A stretch of 18,150 nt of DNA. It comes from JAAYXS01 sp043820985 (lineage in GTDB: Bacteria > Planctomycetota > Phycisphaerae > UBA1845 > Fen-1342). A model generated the notes under the pieces. The model was not told the DNA's origin, made no database searches, and saw nothing but the letters and a program-made list of their open reading frames with translations. Made by a program: the position numbers and the translations under genes. The stretch's first letter is position 1. Each line of letters opens with the position of its first letter. The stretch lies in assembly GCA_043820985.1 (NCBI GenBank), contig JBDRDH010000128.1, forward strand, positions 1 through 18,150. The letters run 5' to 3'. Shown here in pieces: positions 8,086 to 15,500 of the stretch.

Positions 8086-8550
8086 ATGGCCAAAGATCCA
8101 CCACCGACTCCGAAGATCAGAAATAAGAAAGCCCGCTTCGATTTCGAGATTATCGAGAAGCTGGAGGCTGGCATTGCCTTAACAGGTAGTGAAGTCAAGA
8201 GCTTACGTAACGGCAAAGCTTCAATTGAAGAAGCCTTCGCTGTCATTCGGGGAAGCGAGATCTATCTGCGCGGATGCAACATATCTCCCTATCCCCAAGC
8301 AGGTTATGCACAACACGAGCCTACTCGGGAACGCAAACTGCTCCTGCACCGCCGACAGATTCGCAAGTGGTCAAACAAGGTTACACAACGTGGCTTAACT
8401 CTGGTGCCCCTTGAGCTTTATTTCAATGAGCGTGGCATCGTCAAAATTATGGTGGGATTAGCCCGTGGAAAGACACATTCCGATAAACGCGCCGACCTCA
8501 AAAAACGCGAACACCAACGCGAAATCGACCGCGCCATGAAAAACCGCTAA
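8086..8550 (+). CDS. smpB: SsrA (tmRNA)-binding protein SmpB
   Basis: From the ATG at 8086 the product has 154 residues, the normal size for SmpB. The longer open frame back to 7840 runs antisense through the sigma gene and is not used. Family blocks are clear: the N-terminal KKARFDFEIIEKLEAGIALT, then GSEVKSLRNGKASIEEAFA, YLRGCNISPYPQAGY, HEPTRERKLLLHRRQI and VPLELYFNERGIVKI, then GLARGKTHSDKRADLKKRE with a basic tail (REIDRAMKNR). SmpB binds tmRNA and brings it to stalled ribosomes for trans-translation. The ssrA gene is not in this window. No Shine-Dalgarno precedes the ATG; a promoter-like pair sits just upstream. The downstream hairpin at 8577-8596 may end its transcript. Confidence 0.97.
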   Translation: MAKDPPPTPKIRNKKARFDFEIIEKLEAGIALTGSEVKSLRNGKASIEEAFAVIRGSEIYLRGCNISPYPQAGYAQHEPTRERKLLLHRRQIRKWSNKVTQRGLTLVPLELYFNERGIVKIMVGLARGKTHSDKRADLKKREHQREIDRAMKNR

Positions 8551-8576
8551 CCAAAGGAGAGGTTCGTCATGGGTGG

Positions 8577-8596
8577 CCCATCGCTTCAGCGGTGGG
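8577..8596 (+). terminator. 8-bp hairpin after smpB
   Basis: CCCATCGC (8577-8584) pairs with GCGGTGGG (8589-8596) around a TTCA loop, including one G-T pair. It stands 26 nt after the smpB stop and 45 nt from the end of the convergent lipoprotein gene. No T-run follows on either strand. AAAGGAG and an ATG just before it (8569) give a ribosome-site-like context, but the frame they open overlaps the lipoprotein gene and does not look coding. Confidence 0.4.
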
Positions 8597-8640
8597 GGTA
8601 CCCGAATCGTTTATCGGACTACCTGCCGCACCAACCCAAC

Positions 8641-9852
8641 TCAATCCACAGGCGGCGAATCCGTGCTCCACGCCGGATCCGACCACTCAGTGGCGTCGCT
8701 GGCGCCGAGCATACCGGGCAGCGTGATGCCCGCCCGGTTGATCAGGGTCTGCCCACTACCTTCATCCAGCCGCCAGTAACCCAGCACATCAGCTCCAACC
8801 GTGCCCAGTTGCTGGTCATAGTTGCTCGCAATTTCCTCGGCACTGCGGGCGGAAGACCATAGCCGCGCTTTGGCCAGTTTGCCGGCGAAGCCCATGCCGA
8901 GCGTAACCTGTGCAGCCTCTATTTCAGTGCCATCAGGGGAACTGGTCACAGCTACGCCATCCAAGTAGAGCGCGGCACCCTGGGCTGAGTCGTACGACAA
9001 AGCCACATGCCGCCACAGGCCCGACAGGTTGGTGGCGGAGGCTTCATACTGTTCGCCGGCGATCTGAAAGCGAATGAGATTGTCCTGCGGTCGCAGCTCA
9101 ATCGTCATGGCACCCGAGCCGACACTCACCAGCGTTCCACCAGCGGCACCCGCCTTGAACCACGTCTCAAATGTACAGGTAGCCAGCGTGACCGGTTGTA
9201 CCAATGGCAAAGTTGCGAACTGGCTGCCATCAAATTGGAGTGAATGCGCGTTGCCGCCTACTGTAATCACGGTGGTTGTTGAGCTTGATACACCACCGCC
9301 CGTCGTCACGGTCAACGTAACGGTAAACTCGCCGGCCTGTTCAAAATAATGCGAAGGAGCCGGCCGGCGAACGACATCACCACCATCGCCGAAATCCCAG
9401 GTATAATCACGGATCGCATCATCATCCGCGTAGCTGCCCTCTCCGTCGAAGTAAACCAGCAGCGGCACCGGGCCACTGTTCGTATCGGCCTGAATGACCG
9501 CCACGGGCTCCTCGCCCTGCACTCGCACGTCAACGCTCGTGAGCCCTTGATCCTCCGCCGCGTCGGTTACGGTCAGAACCACGGTGTACAGCCCAGGGCT
9601 TGAGAAGGTGTGCGTCGGGCTTTGTCCGCTTCCCGTTCCGTCACCGCCGAAGTCCCAGGCAAACTCCAAGGCGCCGGCGTTGGTGGACGTGGACGCCGCC
9701 CCGGAAAACGTCACCGTCAACGGCACTGGGCCCAGTGATGTTGAAGCGGTGATTCGGGCCGTCACGGCCGGCGGGAGAGTATTGTTTCCTTGCTGTGGGC
9801 AGCCCGCGACGATCAATAGCGCCGTAATACAAATCAGGACCAGCGTTCGCAT
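8641..9852 (-). CDS. Lipoprotein with two PKD domains and a LamG-like domain
   Basis: The 403-residue protein opens with a lipoprotein signal; the lipobox VAGC places the lipidated Cys at residue 18. Two PKD domains follow, at about residues 30-111 (FAWDFGGDGTGSGQSPTHTF) and 116-198 (YTWDFGDGGDV, HYFEQAGEFTVTLTV), each with the WDFGDG-type core. Residues about 203-345 form a concanavalin/LamG-like sandwich (SLQFDGSQFATLP, CTFETWFKAG, LWRHVALSYD, GAALYLDGVAV, LAKARLWSSARS). Such proteins are membrane-anchored binding or adhesion modules for carbohydrate or protein; no enzyme site is visible. GGAG lies 10 nt before the ATG. A perfect TATAAT occurs about 70 nt upstream (9925-9920, minus strand) but without a matching -35. 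The next upstream gene is another lipoprotein on the same strand, 228 bp away. Confidence 0.88.
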   Translation of the reverse strand: MRTLVLICITALLIVAGCPQQGNNTLPPAVTARITASTSLGPVPLTVTFSGAASTSTNAGALEFAWDFGGDGTGSGQSPTHTFSSPGLYTVVLTVTDAAEDQGLTSVDVRVQGEEPVAVIQADTNSGPVPLLVYFDGEGSYADDDAIRDYTWDFGDGGDVVRRPAPSHYFEQAGEFTVTLTVTTGGGVSSSTTTVITVGGNAHSLQFDGSQFATLPLVQPVTLATCTFETWFKAGAAGGTLVSVGSGAMTIELRPQDNLIRFQIAGEQYEASATNLSGLWRHVALSYDSAQGAALYLDGVAVTSSPDGTEIEAAQVTLGMGFAGKLAKARLWSSARSAEEIASNYDQQLGTVGADVLGYWRLDEGSGQTLINRAGITLPGMLGASDATEWSDPAWSTDSPPVD

Positions 9853-9976
9853 GCGTTAATTACTCCATAAACCGGTACCCGTCCAAACAGATCGTACCTG
9901 ACGGATTACTTTCTATCGCATTATACGAAGGCTGGCCAGTACTGCTATGCGCCTGTCAAGACAGTCGGCGCATAAT

Positions 9977-10012
9977 GACGCCCACGGATGTTTTCTCTCA
10001 TCCGCGAGCGTC
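9977..10012 (-). terminator. 14-position hairpin after the 10081-11427 gene
   Basis: GACGCCCACGGATG (9977-9990) and CATCCGCGAGCGTC (9999-10012) form a long stem with 12 exact pairs and two near-pairs around an 8-nt loop. It lies 68 nt past the stop of the minus-strand lipoprotein gene. No U-tract follows. The rest of the 228-bp gap between the two lipoprotein genes (9853-10080) shows only a lone TATAAT on the minus strand. Confidence 0.45.
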
Positions 10013-10080
10013 GAGCGGGATTAAATTTTGTCGCCGAGCAAGCGTGCACGAATAAACTTGCTCAACACTTCATTCTACGT

Positions 10081-11427
10081 CTACAAGTCAAGGTCTGTCC
10101 CAAACCATATTCCGAAGAACGGGCCGCCGGGCCGCTCGGGAGCATGAGTCCAGCGTCCCTGCAACGCTCCCATTTCCTGGCCAGTGCGATCATAGTAGTG
10201 ACCACGGAACACACCCAGGCCATGGGCGCTGACGCCATAGCCGCCGCGGATGAAGCCACGGAAGTAACCCGTGCGATCGACGTACTTGCCGTAAAAGCGA
10301 CCGAGCAGTTGTCCCTCCTCGGGATCTCCATCTTCGGGATTAAGCTCCAGCGCGTTTCCCGGAGGTTCTGGCACGTAGTGACCGATGAGCCAGCCCAGGT
10401 GCACACCATTGGCGGCGTGCCACTTCCCGCGAATGATGCCAACATCATCAGGAGGCTGGCTGCCATCCGCGAATGGCACGTGCCAGCCACGCAAAAAACC
10501 ATGTGGCTGGTCCGGATCGATGCACGGCGGATCCTCGGTTAACAGCAGGTCAGGCTCGCGATTCAGCGGCGTGGGATCGAAATCAGCGGGAGTCAGCTCG
10601 ACAAGCTCATCGGTGGCTTCCAGGCCGCCGAAATCACCCGCGGCGAATAGCGGATCGGACAATGTCGCCAACTCATCGCACAAGTTGAACGCCGCCCAGC
10701 GTCCGGCGAACAGGCCGCCTTGCGTGCCGGCTTCATCATGCCAGTGTCCCTTCAGGATGCCGATCAGCCGATTATGGCGGTCAAACCAGCGACCAAAGAA
10801 CAAGCCGGCGCCATCTGCCGCGTGACCGTAGCGTCCACGCAAGACTCCCATAAAATGGCCTTCAGTATCGATGAACTTGCCGTGAAAAACCCCACCACCC
10901 TGTAATCCCAATCCCAAGGCTTCGTTTCTCAGCGGGCGATATTCGCCACGCAAAACTCCCAGCGGCTGGCCGTTAGCCGCCAGCCAGCGACCCCGGAACA
11001 TCCCGCCGCTCTCATCGGAGTTGCTGTCGAGCACATCGTTCCAGAAACGACCGGCCAGCGTCCCAACCGCGAATAACTGACCGCCATCCGCAATAGACAC
11101 ATCCGCCAGGATTGATGCTTCCGAGATCTCAACCGCCGTGGTCGATGCATCGGCGTACAGGTTGACATCTTCGGCGAAATTAGCGGGCTCGTCCGCCGTC
11201 AGGGTTGCCGGGGCAACCGGATCGGTGGGCACCATCTCCTGCAATACCTGGAAGACGGCTTCTTCTTTCAGTGAATTGGTAACATCTCCCAGCGTGTCAG
11301 TCAGGTTGTCGACTGTTGTACCGGCGGGGAGGGTGGTTACCAGACTATCGACTGGACAACCAGCAAAACACATTAACACCAGAGCAAACAACCAAACTGT
11401 CCCTGTGCGAGCGCGGAATTGGTACAT
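10081..11427 (-). CDS. Lipoprotein with repeated G-x-F-x-G-R-W/Y motifs (MORN-like)
   Basis: I choose the ATG at 11427 (448 residues) over one 30 nt upstream, since AAGGAG lies 8 nt before it. The signal ends in FAGC, so Cys24 is the likely lipid site. Residues about 115-245 and 305-445 contain many copies of a motif with Gly, an aromatic and Arg: GGMFRGRW, LGVLRGEY, GGVFHGKF, MGVLRGRY, AGLFFGRW, IGILKGHW, GGLFAGRW, VGIIRGKW, LGWLIGHY, LGVFRGHY, MGALQGRW. Two such strands per 20-26 residues suggest a beta-meander resembling MORN repeats, by eye. An acidic linker with two Cys separates the two blocks. No enzymatic motif is seen. Same strand as the PKD lipoprotein downstream; likely another surface or outer-envelope protein. 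Confidence 0.82.
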   Translation of the reverse strand: MYQFRARTGTVWLFALVLMCFAGCPVDSLVTTLPAGTTVDNLTDTLGDVTNSLKEEAVFQVLQEMVPTDPVAPATLTADEPANFAEDVNLYADASTTAVEISEASILADVSIADGGQLFAVGTLAGRFWNDVLDSNSDESGGMFRGRWLAANGQPLGVLRGEYRPLRNEALGLGLQGGGVFHGKFIDTEGHFMGVLRGRYGHAADGAGLFFGRWFDRHNRLIGILKGHWHDEAGTQGGLFAGRWAAFNLCDELATLSDPLFAAGDFGGLEATDELVELTPADFDPTPLNREPDLLLTEDPPCIDPDQPHGFLRGWHVPFADGSQPPDDVGIIRGKWHAANGVHLGWLIGHYVPEPPGNALELNPEDGDPEEGQLLGRFYGKYVDRTGYFRGFIRGGYGVSAHGLGVFRGHYYDRTGQEMGALQGRWTHAPERPGGPFFGIWFGTDLDL

Positions 11428-11807
11428 CCCTGTTCTCCTTTGTGAACATGGGTTCATGTATCCCGGGCGGCCGTTCTCCGCTAACGACTGTACTCACCCG
11501 GGCCACTTCGTCCCGAGAACCCCGCTCTCTCAGTGAAACGAACAGGCGGCGGGCATATTGCCAATCATCACCTACATTTCTTGACAATTCTCCAGCCCCA
11601 CACATCCAAACGCGCCGCGCCAGCAGCCACCCCCAATCCGAGCCCCGAGCGCCAGCGAGCGGGTCCACATGTAGCGGCCAACGGAGCCTGTCCCGATTTG
11701 TCGGGATGGCGGCCGTCCTATTCCAATCCGAGCCCGAAGCGCCAGCGAGGATTGCGGTTTCGCGCTCTCGGCCGTTCTCTCACCCCCCCAATCCATCACG
11801 CATTCTC

Positions 11808-11997
11808 AGCGTCCTCCGCGCTCTCCGCCTCTCGGCGGTTCCCGCCCCCAATCCGCGCCCCGAGCGCCAGCGAGCGGGTCCACCCGAGGATCCCAGGATT
11901 CAAGTATCGTTCCGACCGTTCCCTTAAATTCGCTATTCGCTATTCGACATTCTGTATTCTCCCCAGCGTCCTCCGCGCTCTCCGCCTCTCAGCGGTT
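11808..11997. repeat. Dispersed repeat family B, two copies
   Basis: 11808-11840 and 11965-11997 are identical over 33 nt except one base (CTCTCGGCGGTT versus CTCTCAGCGGTT). The core is TCCGCGCTCTCCGCCTCTC. Each copy is followed closely by a family A copy (6 to 8 nt), so A and B behave as a composite unit. Confidence 0.75.
11928..11962. repeat. Heptanucleotide tandem repeat 1 (ATTCGCT)
   Basis: Five consecutive 7-nt units: ATTCGCT, ATTCGCT, ATTCGAC, ATTCTGT, ATTCTCC. The ATTC start is kept in all units and the period is exact. Confidence 0.7.
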
Positions 11998-12060
11998 ACG
12001 CCCCCCAAATCAGAGCCCGACGCGCAAGCGAGGATCAAAGACACGCGCCTCCGAACATCA

Positions 12061-12123
12061 AGCCTCCGGCTTCAAGCTTCCAGCTTAAGGCTTCCAGCTT
12101 CTGGCTTCTAGCCTCCACCTTCA
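12061..12123. repeat. Heptanucleotide tandem repeat 2 (RGCTTCC)
   Basis: Nine consecutive 7-nt units with no indel: AGCCTCC, GGCTTCA, AGCTTCC, AGCTTAA, GGCTTCC, AGCTTCT, GGCTTCT, AGCCTCC, ACCTTCA. The units differ mainly by transitions, so the array is old but phase-stable. Confidence 0.75.
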
Positions 12124-12131
12124 AACACATC

Positions 12132-12159
12132 TTTACCCGCCGCCCCAGCCTGCTATACT
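12132..12159 (+). promoter_or_regulatory. Likely tRNA promoter with extended -10
   Basis: TTTACC (12132-12137) and TATACT (12154-12159) are 16 nt apart, and TGC directly precedes the -10, giving an extended -10. Transcription would start near 12166, about 80 nt before the mature tRNA. Confidence 0.5.
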
Positions 12160-12245
12160 ATTCACCTGCGACCTGTTCGCCGATGAAGACCACAACCCCC
12201 GGCGGCCCCGCTTATGCGACCCGCCGCAAGTGGTCAGAAAAATCC

Positions 12246-12320
12246 GGTGGCGTAGCTCAGCTGGTTCAGAGCGTGGGATTCATAACCCCAAGGTCGACGG
12301 TTCGAGTCCGTCCGCCACCA
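12246..12320 (+). tRNA. tRNA-Met (anticodon CAT), elongator type
   Basis: The 75-nt sequence folds into a cloverleaf: acceptor GGTGGCG (12246-12252) with CGCCACC (12313-12319), D arm GCTC...GAGC, anticodon loop TTCATAA, and T arm GACGG-TTCGAGT-CCGTC. The discriminator is A and CCA is not encoded. G1-C72 pairing argues against initiator tRNA, which normally has an unpaired first base. With a CAT anticodon it could also be the Ile2 tRNA whose C34 is modified by TilS; sequence alone does not settle this. The closing pair of the anticodon loop (A31, C39) is a mismatch. It lies between the repeat-rich stretch and the CRISPR locus. The stretch to 12410 holds one small dyad, CCTCC-GGAGG (12374-12388), possibly its terminator. 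Confidence 0.92.
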
Positions 12321-12410
12321 TTCAGCTTGCCAGGGGTTCTATCGTGGTACCCGTCACACACTGACGCCGCAGACCTCCTGGCGGGAGGGTAGTTCAATAT
12401 TTGCAGTTAT

Positions 12411-12444
12411 AAAAAAGCCGCAGGTCGTTTGTGCGAGCTACGGC
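12411..12444 (-). terminator. Intrinsic terminator of the tracrRNA
   Basis: On the minus strand GCCGTAG (12444-12438) pairs with CTGCGGC (12423-12417), seven pairs including one G-U, and six T follow directly (12416-12411). This is the only classic hairpin-plus-U-tract terminator I found in the window. Confidence 0.85.
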
Positions 12445-12489
12445 GGTCGCCCGAAGGCGGTGCCTGCGAATTTTGCTTTCGCTCAACTT

Positions 12490-12524
12490 GTTGCGAAAAA
12501 CCACAGGCCGGGATCGATTACACT
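12490..12524 (-). repeat. Anti-repeat (degenerate CRISPR repeat) within tracrRNA
   Basis: On the plus strand this element reads GTTGCGAAAAACCACAGG and then GGGATCG and TTACACT blocks; it matches the reverse complement of the array repeat with 7 substitutions and one deletion over 36 positions. Seen as DNA it is a diverged CRISPR repeat 5.4 kb from the array. Confidence 0.9.
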
Positions 12525-12552
12525 TGACTATTAACCTAACATAGGCTATTCA
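12524..12552 (+). promoter_or_regulatory. Likely cas9 promoter
   Basis: TTGACT (12524-12529), a 17-nt spacer and TATTCA (12547-12552) on the plus strand. Transcription would begin near 12559, leaving a 33-nt leader to the cas9 ATG. The box overlaps the tracrRNA promoter on the other strand. Confidence 0.5.
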
Positions 12553-12561
12553 CTCTGTCAA
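12533..12561 (-). promoter_or_regulatory. tracrRNA promoter
   Basis: On the minus strand a perfect TTGACA (12561-12556), a 17-nt spacer and TAGGTT (12538-12533) with a TGT extension just before the -10. The expected start is near 12526, exactly at the outer edge of the anti-repeat. The -10 hexamer itself is weak (3 of 6). Confidence 0.65.
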
Positions 12562-12591
12562 TACCAAAACCCAGAATTCAGGGAGGATAGC

Positions 12592-15500
12592 ATGCCAGCC
12601 ATCCTGGGTCTCGACATTGGCAGCAATTCCGTCGGCTCGGCCTGGGTGAACACCGACACCCGCACGATCAAGCTCGGTGCCAGTATCTTCCCCGCCGGCG
12701 TCGATGAGACTGACACGAAACGCGGCGCCCCTATCAATCAGGAACGCCGACAGGCGCGCTCCATGCGGCGATCGATCGCGCGCCGCGCCGAACGAAAGCG
12801 ACGGCTGCGAAGTGTTCTGGCGAACGCTGGTCTGCTGCCCACCGACCCGAAGGAACTCCAGGCACTGTTCGACGTCAACCCGTGGTTCCTGCGCCGCGAC
12901 GCCCTCGAACGCGAACTCACTCCCCACGAATTCGGCCGCGTAATCGTGCACCTGAACCAGCGGCGCGGAGCGCTGGGCGTCGAGACGAATCCGAACGATC
13001 CTGACGAGGGGAAGGTTAAGGAGGCGATCGATCACCTGCAAGAGAAGATGATCGAGCGTTACGCTCCTCTCGATCAGCACAAGGCGTTAAGGGGCAACGA
13101 GGAGTTCCGTAGGTGGGCGACGGACAACGCCATTACCATCGGTCGCTACATGGCTGATGAAATGGACGATCGCCGAATCGCCATAAGTGGCACGAACGCC
13201 GACTACGTTCAAAATCCGATCCGCAATCGGCGCGACTCGTTTGAGTTCCATGCCGACCGGGCTCTGGTGCGCGCGGAGTTCGCGCGCGTCTGGGAGAAGC
13301 AGCGTTCGTTCGATGGTCCACTCGCTCAACTGCTCACCGACGAGCTTCGGCTGGAGTTGGACGCCCCGGGCGGCGACCAGACGTGGCGTCAAAAAGGCGC
13401 GATCTTCGGCCAGCGTCAAACCTACTGGAACACGGGGACACTGGGCCGCTGTGACCTGGAGCCGACCGATCATCGGTGCTCCATACACGACATGCACGCC
13501 CAACACTTCCGCGTGATCGAAACCGTGAACAACATCCGAATTCAACGGCGTGGCCAACGTAGCGATGAGGGATTGATGCCCGAACAGCGTGATCTCGTCA
13601 TCGCCGCGCTACGCCGACAGAAGACCGGCTCGATCGCGACGATCCGCAAAGCCCTGGGAATCGACAAAGCCCGACTCAAGAAGCAGGATCTATCGGAGGA
13701 CTACTACACGCTCAACATCGAACGCGACGAACAACGCGAAATCAACACTGACAGGTTCTATCGCGAGATCGTGCATGGCGTTTTCGGTGAGGAGCAGTGG
13801 CTTGCGATGACGCCACGGCAGCGCGAATCCGTGAACCGGGCGTTGCTCAAGTTCGACAAAGACACTGACGGACACACCGACCGGCTTAAAAGCGGCGCGC
13901 AAGCTTGGTGGGGCCTGGATGAGTCGAATGCGCTGAAGCTCGTGGACGCATGGAAAGCTTGTGGACGCTCCGACAAGCGCCTCCGCATGTCGCGACAGGC
14001 AATCATCAACATCCTGCCGTACATGAAGAAGCACGATGCCGATAACGACCGCTGGCCGACACAGATTGAAGCGAAGCAGATGTTCGCCGAGGATCCCGAT
14101 AGCGGCGCTACGCCGGAGCAGCGAATTCGCTATGCGCATAGTCTGACCGACAAACTGTGTGACATAATCCTGAAACAGGTCGGCGGGGAAGTGGGCGAGT
14201 ACGAACGCCTGTTGAGACTCCGTGATTCAACGCGCAAGGAACGCCATTATCTCGCCAGGCATCCCGAGGAACTGCTCCCGCCGGCGCCCATGCTCGCTAA
14301 TCCCGTAGTGCGCAAGGCGATTCACGAGGTGCGCCGACATGTGATCGCATATCTGCGGGAGTTTGGCGGCCCGCCGGACCGTGTGATGATTGAGTTGGCC
14401 CGGCAGGCACGACAGTCAGAGCGCGTGCGCGACGCCACATTGGCCCGCAACCGCAATCGCGAGGCGATCCGTAAGAGGATCACGTCTGAGTATGATCTGG
14501 CCGGATTGACACCCAATCAACAACGCACCGCCCAGGAACGCGTCATTCTCTGTCGGCAACAGCGCCGCGTCTGTGCGTATACGGGCAAGAGCATCACGGA
14601 TCGACAAGCGGCACTTGGCCAGACCGACGACGGTCGACGACTGGAGATCGATCACATCGTGCCCTACAGCCGGTGCGGCGATAATAGCCTAAACAACAAG
14701 GTGCTGTGTTACGTCGAGCAGAACCGCGGCAAGAGTTCCAAAACACCTTGCGAATGGTGGGGCGATCAGTTCGACGAGAGAATCCAGCCGTTGGCGTTCA
14801 TGGACGGTTTCAAGCCGGACAGGACCGACTACTTCACCAAGCGTGACTACGCGCGCAAATGGGACAACCTTACGCGCGAGATCCGCCCGGAAGACGAATG
14901 GAAAAGCTCCCAACTCACGGACACGGCCTACGCTGCCAGGCAGGTGATGGCGTACTTGAGAGATACGCTGTTCGCCGGCAGACAGGACCGTGATCATGGC
15001 GTCTTCGAAACCAACGGTCGGTACACGGCGATACTGCGCCGAGACTGGGGCCTTGTGGGTGAAGAGGGCAAGAGCCGCGACGACCACCGGCACCACGCCA
15101 TCGACGCGCTCGTAATCGCCCTCACGCACCCGCGCGATCTCTTGCCGAAGCTCGCGCGCAGCGAATACGAACGTGAGGAATACCACGATCGAACCGGCTA
15201 TTGGCCCAAGCGTACGCCGTCGCCCCCGCCATGGCCTCCGATCCCCAAGGACGCCGATGAGGAGCAACGCGAGAAAGCCGTCGCCGAATTCCGCGCCCCG
15301 ATCATGCGGGAACGAGAGAACCTCATCGTCTCGCACCGTCCCGTCAAGCGTCGTCTCGTTGGCGCGTTCCACAAGGAAACGCTCTTCGGGACAATCCCGC
15401 AAGACGACCAACAGTTTACATGTCGTAAGAGCGTCGAGGCGCTCAAGCCGGGCTATCTCAAACTCCCACGGCCGGAGACGGAGAAAGAGGCGATCGCCAG

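Larger units (their letters stand above)
11631..12036. repeat. Dispersed repeat family A, four copies
   Basis: Copies at 11631-11668, 11721-11753, 11846-11884 and 12003-12036 share the order CCAATCCGAGCCC, then GCGCCAGCGAG, then a variable end (CGGGTCCAC in the first and third, GATT or GATC in the others). The fourth is the most diverged (CGCGCAAGCGAG). All four point the same way. Translation gives the PSPERQRAG peptide that is seen in many mis-called planctomycete ORFs; this link is from memory. Confidence 0.75.
11428..12131. other. Gene-free, repeat-rich stretch
   Basis: About 0.7 kb without a credible gene. The only long reading frames translate repeats (PSPERQRAG, LRALRLSAV, SSLRLQASS), a known sign of dispersed-repeat DNA. 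It holds four copies of one repeat family, two of another, two heptanucleotide tandem arrays (listed separately), and one small dyad, TCCCGA-TTTG-TCGGGA, at 11691-11706. The part before 11630 probably contains the promoter of the lipoprotein gene, but I cannot point to convincing boxes. Confidence 0.7.
12411..12526 (-). ncRNA. Predicted tracrRNA of the type II-C system
   Basis: The RNA would run from about 12526 to the U-tract at 12416-12411, antisense to and upstream of cas9. Its 5' 35 nt (12524-12490) are an anti-repeat: 28 Watson-Crick and 5 G-U pairs with the 36-nt CRISPR repeat, two mismatches and one bulge. Next come a GCGAA/TTCGC hairpin (12482-12466), a CGCC-UUCG-GGCG hairpin (12459-12448) and a terminator hairpin with six U. 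A promoter with a perfect TTGACA stands at the expected distance. tracrRNA pairs with the crRNA repeat to allow RNase III processing (optional in some II-C systems) and to load Cas9. Expression is not shown by sequence; the combination of pairing, promoter and terminator makes the call strong. Confidence 0.88.

Noticed and set aside
8569..8862. 97-residue frame after smpB with AAAGGAG before its ATG
   Set aside because: Most of it lies antisense to the end of the PKD/LamG lipoprotein gene and its protein has no recognisable pattern. The ribosome-site-like context is noted under the hairpin.
9920..9959. Perfect TATAAT and TTGACA upstream of the PKD lipoprotein gene (minus strand)
   Set aside because: They are 28 nt apart, too far for a sigma-70 promoter; only the TATAAT may matter.
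11533..12111. Long frames on both strands in the repeat-rich gap (PSPERQRAG, SSLRLQASS)
   Set aside because: They consist of dispersed and heptanucleotide repeats, have no ribosome sites and no domain.
12183..12392. 69-residue frame over the tRNA
   Set aside because: It reads straight through the tRNA cloverleaf (GGVAQLVQS and VRVRPPP are typical artefacts of tRNA translation).
12460..12524. Plus-strand reading of the degenerate repeat as a single-spacer guide (scaRNA-like)
   Set aside because: The preceding 30 nt are tracrRNA hairpin sequence and no plus-strand promoter precedes them; tracrRNA on the minus strand explains all features.
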